Under the pieces are notes generated by a model. It was not told the origin of the DNA. It searched no databases and saw only the letters and a list, made by a program, of their open reading frames with translations. 35,374 nt of DNA, taken from the NCBI GenBank assembly GCA_007694885.1, contig REEW01000054.1, positions 1-35,374 of the forward strand, given 5' to 3'. The translations under genes and the position numbers were made by a program. Positions 16,826-29,402 of the stretch are shown piece after piece (the first letter of the stretch is position 1; each line of letters starts with the position of its first letter). This DNA comes from Wenzhouxiangella sp. GTDB lineage: Bacteria > Pseudomonadota > Gammaproteobacteria > Xanthomonadales > Wenzhouxiangellaceae.

Positions 16826-16885
16826 GAGCCTGCTGGACGCACGTCGCGACACCGGCCCTGATCTGACTGGATACGGAGTAATTCA

Positions 16886-18049
16886 ATGCCCTGGAATGAA
16901 CCCGGACGCGGAAGCGGCGGAGGTGGTGGTGATCGTGACCCCTGGAAAGGAGGCAACGGCCAGCAACCGCCGGATCTCGACGAGGTCTTTGCCAACGTAC
17001 AGCGCCGCCTGAAAAAGATCATGGGCGGCGGCGACGGTGGCGGCAGTAGTCGCGGCGGCAGCTCCGGCGGGCCGTCCCTTGGCGGGATCGGCTTGCTGAT
17101 CGGTTTGCTGATCGTGATCTGGGTCGCCTGGAATTCCATCCACATCGTGGATGAATCCGAGCGCGGTGTCGTGCTCCGCTTCGGCGAATACGTTCGCACC
17201 CTCAACCCGGGTCTGAACCTGACCCTGCCGCGGCCGATCGAGCAGGTCGAAAAGGTCAACGTCACCCAGGTGCGCTCGCTGGAAAGCGCCAGCCGCATGC
17301 TGACCGGGGACGAGAACCTGATCGATCTGGCGTTCGCCGTCCAGTACCGGGTCGTGGAGCCGGAAAATTTCCTGTTCAACGTACAGATTCCGGAAGAGTC
17401 GCTGGGGCATGCCGCCGACAGCGCCATGCGCGAAGTCGTCGGCACCAACAACATGGATTTCATCCTTGAAATCGGCCGTGGCCAGATCGCCCTGGACACC
17501 CAGGCCCTGCTGGTCGAGATCCTGGAGCGCTACAACTCGGGGCTGGAGATCACCTCGTTCAACCTGCAGGAAGTCCGGCCGCCGGCCCAGGTTCGCTCAG
17601 CGTTCGATGACGTGGTGCGCGCTCGCGAAGACCAGATTCGCTTCGCCAACGAAGCCCAGGCCTATGCCAACCAGGAGATTCCCGAAGCACGTGGCCGCGC
17701 TGCGCGCGTGCTGGAAGAAGCCCAGGGTTATCGCGAGTCCATGATCGCCCAGGCGACCGGTGAGGCCGATCGATTCGTCGCCATCCTGACCGAGTACAGC
17801 CTCGCGCCCGAAGTGACCCGCGAACGCCTGTACCTGGAAACGCTGGAGAAAGTGTACGGCCGCTCGGCCAAGATCCTGATGGACGTGCAATCGTCGAACA
17901 ACATGTTCTATTTGCCGCTCGACACCATGGGCGGCGGCCGGGTTGGCGGTGCGCCACCGCCGCCTGCGCCCTTGATGACGCCTTCAGAACAGCAGCGCGT
18001 GGTCGGTCAGACCGACCCGCGCGCTCGCACCGGCCGAGGAGTACGCTGA
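16886..18049 (+). CDS. hflK: FtsH modulator HflK (SPFH family)
   Basis: Forms with HflC a large membrane cage that surrounds the FtsH protease and limits its access to membrane substrates. The 387-residue protein has a Gly-rich, disordered N-terminal stretch (about 1-67), one membrane segment (about 68-83) and then the SPFH/band 7 domain (SERGVVLRFGEYV, NPGLNLTLPRPIE). A long helical region follows (about 240-300, with RARED...EAQAYANQEIPEARG). The tail is Pro-rich. ACGGAG lies 8 bases before the ATG. hflC follows after a single base, so the two are co-expressed. Confidence 0.96.
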   Translation: MPWNEPGRGSGGGGGDRDPWKGGNGQQPPDLDEVFANVQRRLKKIMGGGDGGGSSRGGSSGGPSLGGIGLLIGLLIVIWVAWNSIHIVDESERGVVLRFGEYVRTLNPGLNLTLPRPIEQVEKVNVTQVRSLESASRMLTGDENLIDLAFAVQYRVVEPENFLFNVQIPEESLGHAADSAMREVVGTNNMDFILEIGRGQIALDTQALLVEILERYNSGLEITSFNLQEVRPPAQVRSAFDDVVRAREDQIRFANEAQAYANQEIPEARGRAARVLEEAQGYRESMIAQATGEADRFVAILTEYSLAPEVTRERLYLETLEKVYGRSAKILMDVQSSNNMFYLPLDTMGGGRVGGAPPPPAPLMTPSEQQRVVGQTDPRARTGRGVR

Positions 18050-18050
18050 T

Positions 18051-18911
18051 ATGAGATTTTTGCTTCCGATCCTCATCGTTGCGGCCGTTTTTGTCGGCCT
18101 GAACAGCATTTTCACGGTCAAGGAGACCGAGCACGCCCTCAAGTTCCGGCTCGGCGAGGTCATCCGCGCCGACTTCGAGCCCGGGCTGCATTTCAAGATG
18201 CCGTTCATCAACAACGTGCGCAAGATGGAACGGCGCATCATCACCCTGGACATGCGTCCGGAACAGATGAACACCGCCGAGCAGAAGTTCGTCGAGGTCG
18301 ACTACTACGTCAAGTGGCGAATCGTCGACCCGCGCGCTTACTACGTGGCCACCAACGGCGACATGATGTTTACCCGGTCCCGTCTGGCCCAGCTGATCCG
18401 GAACGACCTGCGCGACGAGTTCGCCCGCCGCACCCTCAGCGAGGTCGTGTCCGAGCAGCGCCGTGAAATGATGGAAGAGCTGCTGGAACGCGCCGACGAG
18501 CGCTTCCAGGATTTCGGTATCGACGTGATCGATGTTCGGATCAAGAAGATCGAACTGACCGAAGAGGTCCTCAATTCGGTGTTCGAGCGCATGGAAACGC
18601 AGCGGACCGAGTTCGCCAACGAGCTGCGCTCGCTCGGCCGGGAACGTTCCGAAAGGATTCGCGCCGACGCCGATCGCCAGGTTCGCGTTCTGCTGGCCGA
18701 TGCCGAGCGTGATGCCCAGCGCCTGCGCGGTGAAGGGGATGCCCGGGCCATCGAGATCTATGCCCAGGCGTTCGATCAGAACCGCGAGTTCTTTTCTTTC
18801 TGGCGCAGTCTGCAGGCCTACGACACGGCGTTCGGGACCGAGAACGACATCATGCTGATGGACACGCGTTCGGAGTTTTTCCGCTTTTTCGATCAGCAGC
18901 GCGACGACTGA
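18051..18911 (+). CDS. hflC: FtsH modulator HflC (SPFH family)
   Basis: Partner of HflK in the periplasmic-side cage around FtsH. The 286 residues have one N-terminal membrane segment (about 2-20), an SPFH domain (KETEHALKFRLGEV, EPGLHFKMPFINNV) and a helical arm. The arm contains NSVFERMETQRTEFANELRS and the highly conserved RGEGDA-type segment, then ends in SFWRSLQAYD. It is one base after hflK and 12 bases before purA. The small yjeT gene found between hflC and purA in E. coli is absent. Confidence 0.96.
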   Translation: MRFLLPILIVAAVFVGLNSIFTVKETEHALKFRLGEVIRADFEPGLHFKMPFINNVRKMERRIITLDMRPEQMNTAEQKFVEVDYYVKWRIVDPRAYYVATNGDMMFTRSRLAQLIRNDLRDEFARRTLSEVVSEQRREMMEELLERADERFQDFGIDVIDVRIKKIELTEEVLNSVFERMETQRTEFANELRSLGRERSERIRADADRQVRVLLADAERDAQRLRGEGDARAIEIYAQAFDQNREFFSFWRSLQAYDTAFGTENDIMLMDTRSEFFRFFDQQRDD

Positions 18912-20207
<1,296 letters not shown>

Positions 20208-20238
20208 ACCGTATTTTCGCCGCGGTTGGGGCACCTGA

Positions 20239-22677
<2,439 letters not shown>

Positions 22678-22685
<8 letters not shown>

Positions 22686-23814
22686 AAAAGACCTGGATCT
22701 GGCCGCGGTTCGTCAGCGGATCGATCACATCGACGAGCAGATTCAGCGGCTGATCTCGCAACGCGCCGACATGGCCGGGCAGGTGCGCCAGGCCAAGGGT
22801 GATCTGGCTTCCGCAACCGCCTATTACCGACCGGACCGCGAGGCCCAGGTTCTGCGCCGGGTCGTCGAGCGCAACCATGGGCCGCTGTCCGACACGGTCA
22901 TGCTGCGCCTGTACCGCGAAATCATGTCGGCCTGCCTGGCCCAGCAGGAGCCTTTGCGGGTGGCCTACCTGGGCCCGGAAGGAACCTTTACCCAGCAGGC
23001 GGTGTATCGCCAGTTCGGTCATTCGGTCAATGCCATCGCCCAGCCGAGCATCGAAGAGGTCTTCCTCCAGGTTCAGGGCGGCGAAGCCGATTTCGGGGTG
23101 GTGCCGGTGGAGAATTCCTCCCAGGGCATCGTTTCCCACACCCTCGACATGTTCCTCCACTCCGAGATCAAGATTTCGGCCGAGGTCGAACTGCGCATTC
23201 ATCAGCATCTGCTGACCCGGGCGCGCCGTCTCGAGGACATCGAGCGGGTCTATGCCCACAGCCAGTCGCTGTCGCAGTGCAAGCACTGGCTGGCGGCCCA
23301 TCTGCCGGGGGCGGAACTGCTCGCCCTGTCGAGCAACGCCGAGGCGGCCCGGCGGGTGCGCGGCCAGCCCGATGCGGCGGCGGTGGCCGGACGCCATGCC
23401 GCCGAGGTCTACGGGCTGCCGGTCCTGTTTGCCAACATTGAAGATCACGTCGACAACACCACCCGCTTCCTGGTCCTCGGGACCGAGTTGCTGCCGCCAT
23501 CGGGCGAGGACAAGACGACCCTGCTGGTGGCCGGTTCCGACGGTCCCGGTGCCCTGTTCCGACTGCTCGAGCCGCTCGCCCGGCATGGAGTCAACATGAA
23601 GCGCATCGAGTCGCGTCCGTCGCGCCAGGGTCGCTGGGATTACGTGTTTTTCATCGACGTCGAGGGCCACGTCGACGACGAGGCAGTGCGCGCGGCGCTG
23701 GCTGAACTGACGTCCGAGGCGCGCATGATCAAAGTCCTTGGCAGCTATCCGCGCGCCATTCTCGGCCGTCTTCCCGAACAGAAAAAAGCGCAGCAGGACG
23801 CCACCGACGGATGA
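22678..23814 (+). CDS. pheA: Bifunctional chorismate mutase/prephenate dehydratase (P-protein)
   Basis: Converts chorismate to prephenate and on to phenylpyruvate for phenylalanine. Three domains in 378 residues: AroQ-type chorismate mutase (about 1-90, RQRIDHIDEQIQRLISQRA), prephenate dehydratase (about 94-275, with YLGPEGTFTQQA, PVENSSQGIV and the catalytic TRF in NTTRFLVLG), and an ACT regulatory domain (about 283-360). The ACT domain contains GALFRLLEPL and the Phe-binding ESRPS, so feedback inhibition by phenylalanine is expected. The ATG lies inside the end of serC and the stop overlaps hisC (ATGA). Confidence 0.97.
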
Positions 23815-24938
23815 AACGCTATGATTTTTCCTCGCTCGCCGTGCCCGGCGTTCAGCAGCTCAAGCCCTATACCCCGGGCAAGCCGATCGCCGAACTCGAG
23901 CGCGAATACGGAGTCAGCGATTCGATCAAGCTGGCCTCCAACGAAAATCCGCTCGGGGCCAGCCCGCTGGCGCTGGCGGCCATCCGCGACAAGCTCGAGG
24001 ATCTCTGGCTGTACCCGGACGCCAACGGTTTCGAGCTCAAACAGGCCCTGGCCCGCAAGCACGATGTCGAGCCGGACTGCATCACCCTGGGCAACGGCTC
24101 CAACGACGTTCTGGTCTTTCTCGCCCAGGCCTTTTTGCAGCCGGGGCTGGAAGCTGTCTTTTCCCAGTACTGTTTTGCGGTCTATCCCATCGCCTGCCAG
24201 ATGGTCGGCGCGGACATGCGGGTGGCCCCGGCGCTGGCGGCTGAGTCCGGCATGCCCCTGGGCCACGACCTGCGCGCCCTGTACCAGTGTGTCGGCCCCG
24301 ACACGCGCATGGTTTTCATCGCCAACCCGAACAACCCCACCGGGACCTGGCTGGACGGCCGGCGTCTGAAGGATTTCGTCGGCTCGCTGCCGCCGCACAC
24401 GATCTGCGTGATCGACGAGGCCTACACCGAGTACGCCGACCCAGAGCGTCTCGGCAATGCCGCTGGCTGGCTGGGTGAGTTTCCCAACCTGGTTGTCACG
24501 CGTACGTTTTCCAAGGCCTACGGTCTGGCCGGGCTGCGGGTCGGCTACGCCTTGAGCAATCCGGGCCTGGCTGACCTGCTCAACCGGGTGCGACCGGCCT
24601 TCAACGTCAATTCCCTGGCGCTGGCAGCGGCGGGGGCCGCGCTCGAAGACCGCGCCTTCATCGAACGCAGTCGCCAGGTCAACGCCGAAGGCATGGCTCA
24701 GCTGACCGCGGGTTTCGAGAAGCTCGGCCTGAACGTGGTTCCGTCGGCGGCCAATTTTCTCCTGGTCGGCTTTGATCAGGACACCGCCGCGATCAACGAG
24801 GAACTGTTGCGTGCCGGAGTCATCGTGCGCCCGGTGGCCAATTACGGTCTGCCCCGGCACCTGCGTATCACCATCGGCCGGCCCGAGCAGAACCAGCGTT
24901 TGCTCGACGCGCTGGGCCGGATTCTGGGGACGCCATGA
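23811..24938 (+). CDS. hisC: Histidinol-phosphate / aromatic aminotransferase
   Basis: A class I/II PLP aminotransferase. ASNENPLGAS, GNGSNDVL, NPNNPTGTW, DEAYTEY and FSKAYGLAGLRVGYAL (PLP lysine about 235) are all HisC signatures. 375 residues. In this chromosomal setting (serC-pheA-hisC-aroA) the homologous enzyme often serves as the aromatic aminotransferase making phenylalanine and tyrosine, perhaps as well as histidine. That role is inferred from context. ATGA overlaps link it to pheA before and aroA after. Confidence 0.94.
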   Translation: MKRYDFSSLAVPGVQQLKPYTPGKPIAELEREYGVSDSIKLASNENPLGASPLALAAIRDKLEDLWLYPDANGFELKQALARKHDVEPDCITLGNGSNDVLVFLAQAFLQPGLEAVFSQYCFAVYPIACQMVGADMRVAPALAAESGMPLGHDLRALYQCVGPDTRMVFIANPNNPTGTWLDGRRLKDFVGSLPPHTICVIDEAYTEYADPERLGNAAGWLGEFPNLVVTRTFSKAYGLAGLRVGYALSNPGLADLLNRVRPAFNVNSLALAAAGAALEDRAFIERSRQVNAEGMAQLTAGFEKLGLNVVPSAANFLLVGFDQDTAAINEELLRAGVIVRPVANYGLPRHLRITIGRPEQNQRLLDALGRILGTP

Positions 24939-26239
24939 GACTGGTGGTCGAGCCGGCCGTTGCGCCCTTGACCGGTCGCTATACCGCGCCCGGAGACAAG
25001 TCGATCTCGCACCGCCTGGCCATACTGGCCGGGCTGGCCGACGGTGACAGCGTGGTCTCGGGCTATCTCGACAGCGCCGACACCCGGGCCACGCTGGCGG
25101 CAATGGCCAGCCTGGGTGCGGTGGTGACCGAAGACCAGGGCGAGTTGCGCATACGCGGCGGCCGGCTTGGGCCGCCGGATGCAGCCCTGGATCTTGGCAA
25201 TTCGGGTACCGGCGTGCGCTTGCTGGCCGGGGCCCTGGCCGGTCATCCGCAGTTGTTTGATCACAGCGTTCGCCTGGTCGGGGATGAGTCGCTGTCGCGC
25301 CGGCCGATGGATCGCATCATCGATCCGCTGAGGCGCATGGGCGGCAGAATCGATGACCGCGATGGCTGCCTGCCGATGGTTCTTTCGCCGGCACCGCTGC
25401 ACGCAATCCGCTACCGTCCCCCGGTGGCCAGCGCCCAGGTCAAGTCGGCCGTGCTGCTGGCCGGCCTGTGGGCCGATGGCGAAACCATCGTGGTCGAGCC
25501 GGGCCCGAGCCGGGACCATACCGAGCGCCTGTTGCCGGCGTTCGGCGTGGAAGTGAGCCGGCGCGGTGAGGAGATCGGTCTGGTCGGCGGGCAAACACTC
25601 CGGCCCGGTCGTTTCCATGTGCCCGGTGACCTGAGTTCGGCCGCCTTCGCCGCGGCCGCCGGGTTGATGGTGCCGGGATCGAGCATCGAGCTGGACAATG
25701 TCGGCCTCAACCCCAGCCGCGATGGCGTCCTGCGCATCCTCGAGGCCATGCATGGCCGGGTGGACCGGCACGCCGGCACAGCGGTCGGCAACGAGCCGGT
25801 CGGAAGCCTTGGCGTGCGCGCTTCCCGGCTGCAGGGTGTGGAGATTCCGCCGGCCTGGGTGCCCCTGGCCATCGACGAGTTTCCCGTGATCATGGCCCTG
25901 GCCGCCGTGGCCGAGGGTCGCACCATCATCAGTGGCGCGGCCGAGTTGCGGGTCAAGGAGTCCGACCGCCTGGCGGTGATGTGTCGCCAGCTTGCCAGGC
26001 TCGGTGTGGCGGTGCACGAAACCGCCGACGGCGCCGAAATTCAGGGTGGGCGGGTCCGCGGCGGGGTGGTCGACTCGTGCGGAGATCACCGGATCGCGAT
26101 GAGCCTGGCCGTACTCGGCCTGGTCGCCGAGGCGCCCGTCCGGATCGAAAACGCCGAATGGATTCAGACCAGCTATCCCGGCTTCGTCGACGACCTGAGC
26201 GCGCTTGGAGCGGTGTTGCGCTGGGAGGAAGAGGAATGA
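24935..26239 (+). CDS. aroA: EPSP synthase (3-phosphoshikimate 1-carboxyvinyltransferase)
   Basis: The sixth shikimate-pathway step, joining shikimate-3-phosphate and phosphoenolpyruvate. Substrate-binding residues appear in APGDKSISHR (Lys22) and LGNSGTGVRLLAG. Other family segments are SAQVKSAVLLAGLWADG, ELRVKESDRL and DHRIAMSLAVLG. 434 residues, a free-standing enzyme. In Pseudomonas the matching gene is fused to or preceded by tyrA (prephenate dehydrogenase); neither is present here. ATGA overlaps join it to hisC and cmk. Confidence 0.97.
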   Translation: MRLVVEPAVAPLTGRYTAPGDKSISHRLAILAGLADGDSVVSGYLDSADTRATLAAMASLGAVVTEDQGELRIRGGRLGPPDAALDLGNSGTGVRLLAGALAGHPQLFDHSVRLVGDESLSRRPMDRIIDPLRRMGGRIDDRDGCLPMVLSPAPLHAIRYRPPVASAQVKSAVLLAGLWADGETIVVEPGPSRDHTERLLPAFGVEVSRRGEEIGLVGGQTLRPGRFHVPGDLSSAAFAAAAGLMVPGSSIELDNVGLNPSRDGVLRILEAMHGRVDRHAGTAVGNEPVGSLGVRASRLQGVEIPPAWVPLAIDEFPVIMALAAVAEGRTIISGAAELRVKESDRLAVMCRQLARLGVAVHETADGAEIQGGRVRGGVVDSCGDHRIAMSLAVLGLVAEAPVRIENAEWIQTSYPGFVDDLSALGAVLRWEEEE

Positions 26240-26928
26240 GCGAGTCTGCGTCGGTGCCCGTGCTGACCATCGACGGACCGTCCGGAGCAGGGAAGGGAAC
26301 CGTCTCGGCCCGGGTGGCGGTCGAGCTGGGCTGGAACGTGCTCGATTCCGGTGCGGTGTATCGCAGCGTCGCCCATGCCGCACTCGAGCGCGGCGTGGCG
26401 GTCGACGACGAGGCCCGGCTGGTCGAACTGTGCGGCACGCTGGATTTGAGCTTTTCGCCGGCCAGCGACGGCGTCAAGGCCTGCCTGAACGGCCGCGAAC
26501 TGGGTGATGCGCTGCGGTCCGAGGAAGTCGGGGTGATGAGTTCCAGGGTCGCGGCGATTCCGTCCGTGCGCCGGGCCCTGCTGGAACTGCAGCGCTCTTT
26601 TCGCCGCCCGCCCGGGCTGGTTGCCGACGGCCGCGACATGGGAACCGTGGTGTTCGAGGATGCCCCGGTCAAGGTGTTTCTCGATGCCAGCGTGCAGGAA
26701 AGGGCACGAAGACGACATCTGCAGTTGAAAGAGAAGGGAGAGAGTGTTACATTTGACCGGCTTTTTCGCGACCTCGAGGCGCGCGACCGCCGCGACCGCG
26801 AAAGATCCGTCGCCCCGACCTTGCCGGCGCAGGATGCCGTCATTGTCGATTCGACCAGCATGAGCCTGGACGAAGTGGTGGCGCGGATCATTTCGCTGGT
26901 GCGGCGGTCTCCGATTCTGGTGCCGTGA
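26236..26928 (+). CDS. cmk: Cytidylate kinase
   Basis: Phosphorylates CMP and dCMP with ATP. It has a P-loop IDGPSGAGKGT (about residues 12-22), LDSGAVYR for CMP binding, VADGRDMGTVVFEDA and the lid ARDRRDRERSVAP. 230 residues, normal size. The start is the ATG overlapping the aroA stop, with GGAAGAGG just upstream. It precedes rpsA, the near-universal cmk-rpsA arrangement. Confidence 0.97.
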   Translation: MSESASVPVLTIDGPSGAGKGTVSARVAVELGWNVLDSGAVYRSVAHAALERGVAVDDEARLVELCGTLDLSFSPASDGVKACLNGRELGDALRSEEVGVMSSRVAAIPSVRRALLELQRSFRRPPGLVADGRDMGTVVFEDAPVKVFLDASVQERARRRHLQLKEKGESVTFDRLFRDLEARDRRDRERSVAPTLPAQDAVIVDSTSMSLDEVVARIISLVRRSPILVP

Positions 26929-26940
26929 TTGAAGCATGGG

Positions 26941-27046
26941 TGGCCGACCGACGCTCTTGTGCGCTGGCCGGTCTGACAAACGAGCGTGGTTGCCAGGCCA
27001 CGCAGATGATGAGACGCAGGCGCCGAATTCGACACCATCGAGGCGC
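26941..27046 (+). promoter_or_regulatory. Structured rpsA leader with two hairpins (candidate S1 autoregulation site)
   Basis: The 144-bp cmk-rpsA gap can fold into a long imperfect hairpin at 26941-27000. Its paired blocks are TGGCC/GGCCA, ACC/GGT, ACGCTC/GAGCGT and TTGT/ACAA, with small bulges. A second hairpin at 27020-27046 pairs GCGCC/GGCGC and TCGA/TCGA. In E. coli and other Gammaproteobacteria a folded rpsA leader lets S1 repress its own translation. The ribosome-binding sequence before the rpsA ATG (AGGAA, 13 bases away) is poor, which fits that mode. Confidence 0.5.
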
Positions 27047-27072
27047 TGATCTTGCAGGAAACTTCAAACGTA

Positions 27073-28743
27073 ATGACCGAATCTTTTGCTGAACTCTTTG
27101 AACAAAGCCTGACCGAAAGTGATCTCCGCCCCGGAGCCATTGTCATGGGTCGGGTGGTTGAAATCCGCGACGATGTTGTCGTCATCAATGCGGGTCTGAA
27201 ATCCGAAGGCATCGTCCCCATCCATCAGTTCGAGCTTCCCAATGGCGAACTGGAAGTGGAGGTCGGCGATGAAGTCGAAGTGGCGCTTGACGCGGTCGAG
27301 GACGGGTTCGGCGAAACCCGGCTGTCGCGCGAAAAGGCCAAGCGTTCACGCGTCTGGACCATCCTGGAAAAGGCCCACGAAGCCGAAGAAAACGTGATTG
27401 GCCAGATTTCCGGCAAGGTCAAGGGCGGCTTCACCGTCAACATCGAAAGCATCCGCGCGTTCCTGCCGGGTTCGCTGGTCGATGTTCGACCGGTGCGCGA
27501 TCCGGGCTACCTGGAAGGCAAGGATCTGGAGTTCAAGATCATCAAGCTGGACCGCCGCCGCAACAACCTGGTGGTCAGCCGGCGCGCGGTGGTCGAGCAT
27601 GAATACGCGGCCGAGCGCGAGGATCTGATCGAGCGCCTGAACGAAGGTGCGGTGATCAAGGGCGTGGTCAAGAACCTGACCGACTACGGTGCGTTCCTGG
27701 ACCTGGGCGGCATCGACGGACTGCTGCACATCACCGACATGGCCTGGAAGCGCGTGCGTCACCCTTCCGAAGTGGTCGAAGTCGGCGACGAACTCGAAGT
27801 TCGCGTGCTGCGTTTCGATCGCGAACGGATGCGTGTCTCGCTGGGCCTGAAGCAGCTCGGCGAAGATCCCTGGGACAACATCGATCGTCGTTACCCGCCG
27901 ACTTCGCGCCTGTTCGGCAAGGTCACCAACATCACCGACTACGGCTGCTTCGTGGAAATCGAGGACGGTGTGGAAGGTCTGGTTCACGTCTCGGAAATGG
28001 ACTGGACGAACAAGAACGTCAACCCGGCCAAGGTCGTGCACGTAGGCCAGGAAGTCGAGGTGATGGTGCTGGACGTGGACGAAGAGCGTCGCCGCATTTC
28101 CCTGGGCATGAAGCAGGTTGCGCCGAACCCCTGGGAGGCCTTCGCCGCTACCCACAACAAGGGCGACAAGGTATCCGGTGCGATCAAGTCGATCACCGAC
28201 TTCGGCATCTTCATCGGCCTGGACGGCGGCATCGATGGACTCGTGCATTTGTCCGACATTTCCTGGATGAGCGCCGGCGAAGATGCGATTCGCAATTTCC
28301 GCAAGGGTGAAGAGGTCGAGGGCGTTGTCCTGGCGGTTGATCCGGAGCGTGAGCGCATCTCGCTGGGTATCAAGCAGCTCGAGCAGGATCCGTTCGCGAC
28401 CTACATGGCCGAACATCCGCGCGGCTCCATCGTCACCGGTACCGTCAAGACGGTCGATCCTCGCGGCGCCGTGGTCGAACTCGCCGATGGCGTCGATGGT
28501 TACGTCAAGGCCTCCGACCTGGCCAAAGAGCGGGTCGAGGATGCGACCAAGGTGGTCTCCGAGGGTGACGAGATCGAAGCGAAGTTTGTCGCCCTGGACC
28601 GCAAGACGCGCAATCTGACCCTGTCTGTGCGGGCCAAGGACGACGATGAACTGGCCGACGTGATCGATCAGTACCAGGGTCGTGGCAGCAGCGGCGGTAC
28701 GCTCGGCGATCTGCTCAAAGAGCAGCTTGGCAGCAAGGACTAA
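27073..28743 (+). CDS. rpsA: 30S ribosomal protein S1
   Basis: Binds mRNA on the small ribosomal subunit and melts structured leaders. The 556 residues contain six S1 repeats; the repeat core (G-x-V...[64 protein letters not shown]) is easy to follow through repeats 3-5. I chose the ATG at 27073 ([13 protein letters not shown]), the usual family start, rather than the in-frame TTG at 27052. The length equals the E. coli protein within one residue. A weak terminator-like hairpin separates it from ihfB. Confidence 0.98.
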   Translation: MTESFAELFEQSLTESDLRPGAIVMGRVVEIRDDVVVINAGLKSEGIVPIHQFELPNGELEVEVGDEVEVALDAVEDGFGETRLSREKAKRSRVWTILEKAHEAEENVIGQISGKVKGGFTVNIESIRAFLPGSLVDVRPVRDPGYLEGKDLEFKIIKLDRRRNNLVVSRRAVVEHEYAAEREDLIERLNEGAVIKGVVKNLTDYGAFLDLGGIDGLLHITDMAWKRVRHPSEVVEVGDELEVRVLRFDRERMRVSLGLKQLGEDPWDNIDRRYPPTSRLFGKVTNITDYGCFVEIEDGVEGLVHVSEMDWTNKNVNPAKVVHVGQEVEVMVLDVDEERRRISLGMKQVAPNPWEAFAATHNKGDKVSGAIKSITDFGIFIGLDGGIDGLVHLSDISWMSAGEDAIRNFRKGEEVEGVVLAVDPERERISLGIKQLEQDPFATYMAEHPRGSIVTGTVKTVDPRGAVVELADGVDGYVKASDLAKERVEDATKVVSEGDEIEAKFVALDRKTRNLTLSVRAKDDDELADVIDQYQGRGSSGGTLGDLLKEQLGSKD

Positions 28744-28767
28744 ATCCATGTTGTCCGGCAAAGGTGG

Positions 28768-28793
28768 CGCCCGCGCAGCGGGCGTCGCTTTCT
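28768..28793 (+). terminator. Hairpin after rpsA, partial terminator
   Basis: CGCCCGC and GCGGGCG form a 7-bp stem around a 3-base loop, followed by the moderately T-rich TCGCTTTCT. It probably lowers read-through from the highly expressed rpsA into ihfB without blocking it fully. Confidence 0.5.
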
Positions 28794-28819
28794 GCTAGTC
28801 TGTAACCGGAGGGTGGCCA

Positions 28820-29107
28820 ATGACCAAATCCGAACTGATTGAACAACTTTCCGAACAACAAGCGCACTTGAGTCAGGCCGATGTCGAGATGGCCGTCAAG
28901 AGCATTCTGGAGCAGCTCAGCCGCGCGCTGGCCGAGGGCGAACGGATCGAAATTCGGGGTTTCGGCAGCTTCTGCCTGCACCATCGTCCACCGCGCATGG
29001 GTCGCAATCCCAAAACCGGTGAGGCGGTCGCTCTTCCCGGCAAGCACGTCCCGCACTTCAAGCCCGGCAAGGAGTTGAGGGAGCGGGTCAACGACGCGGC
29101 AAGCTGA
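28820..29107 (+). CDS. ihfB: Integration host factor, beta subunit
   Basis: With IHF-alpha forms the heterodimer that binds specific sites and bends DNA sharply. The 95 residues show [18 protein letters not shown], the DNA-binding-protein signature [20 protein letters not shown], then [21 protein letters not shown] with the intercalating Pro. GGAGGG lies 6 bases before the ATG. It follows rpsA as in nearly all Gammaproteobacteria. In P. aeruginosa this gene is the left boundary of the O-antigen locus. Confidence 0.97.
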   Translation: MTKSELIEQLSEQQAHLSQADVEMAVKSILEQLSRALAEGERIEIRGFGSFCLHHRPPRMGRNPKTGEAVALPGKHVPHFKPGKELRERVNDAAS

Positions 29108-29129
29108 AGGCCGGGGTACGCCTTTTCCG

Positions 29130-29402
29130 ATGTATCGCTGGTTTCTTCTCATTGCCGTGCTGATCGCCGCCGGAGCCGGTCTGGCCATCGGCGTTCTGAA
29201 TCCGGAGCCGGTGGCCCTGGATCTTGCTGCGTTCTCGCCCGAGTTGCCGCTGGGCGGACTGGTTCTGCTGGTTTTTGCCGCAGGGGTGATCGTCGGGCTG
29301 CTCCTGTTCTGGCTCCTGTTTGATCTGCCTGCACGTTTGCATCGTCGCGTCTCCCGGCAAAAGGGGTCCTCCGGGTCCGGTCTTCCGACCCAGAATGGTT
29401 GA
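29130..29402 (+). CDS. lapA: LapA, small inner-membrane protein (DUF1049)
   Basis: The 90 residues hold two membrane segments (about 3-22 and 40-62), with NPEPVALDL between them and a basic tail: the LapA/DUF1049 layout. LapA works with LapB in lipopolysaccharide assembly. It lies 22 bases after ihfB, and its last 8 bases overlap the lapB start. The identity comes from size, topology and position; the sequence itself is little constrained. Confidence 0.88.
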   Translation: MYRWFLLIAVLIAAGAGLAIGVLNPEPVALDLAAFSPELPLGGLVLLVFAAGVIVGLLLFWLLFDLPARLHRRVSRQKGSSGSGLPTQNG

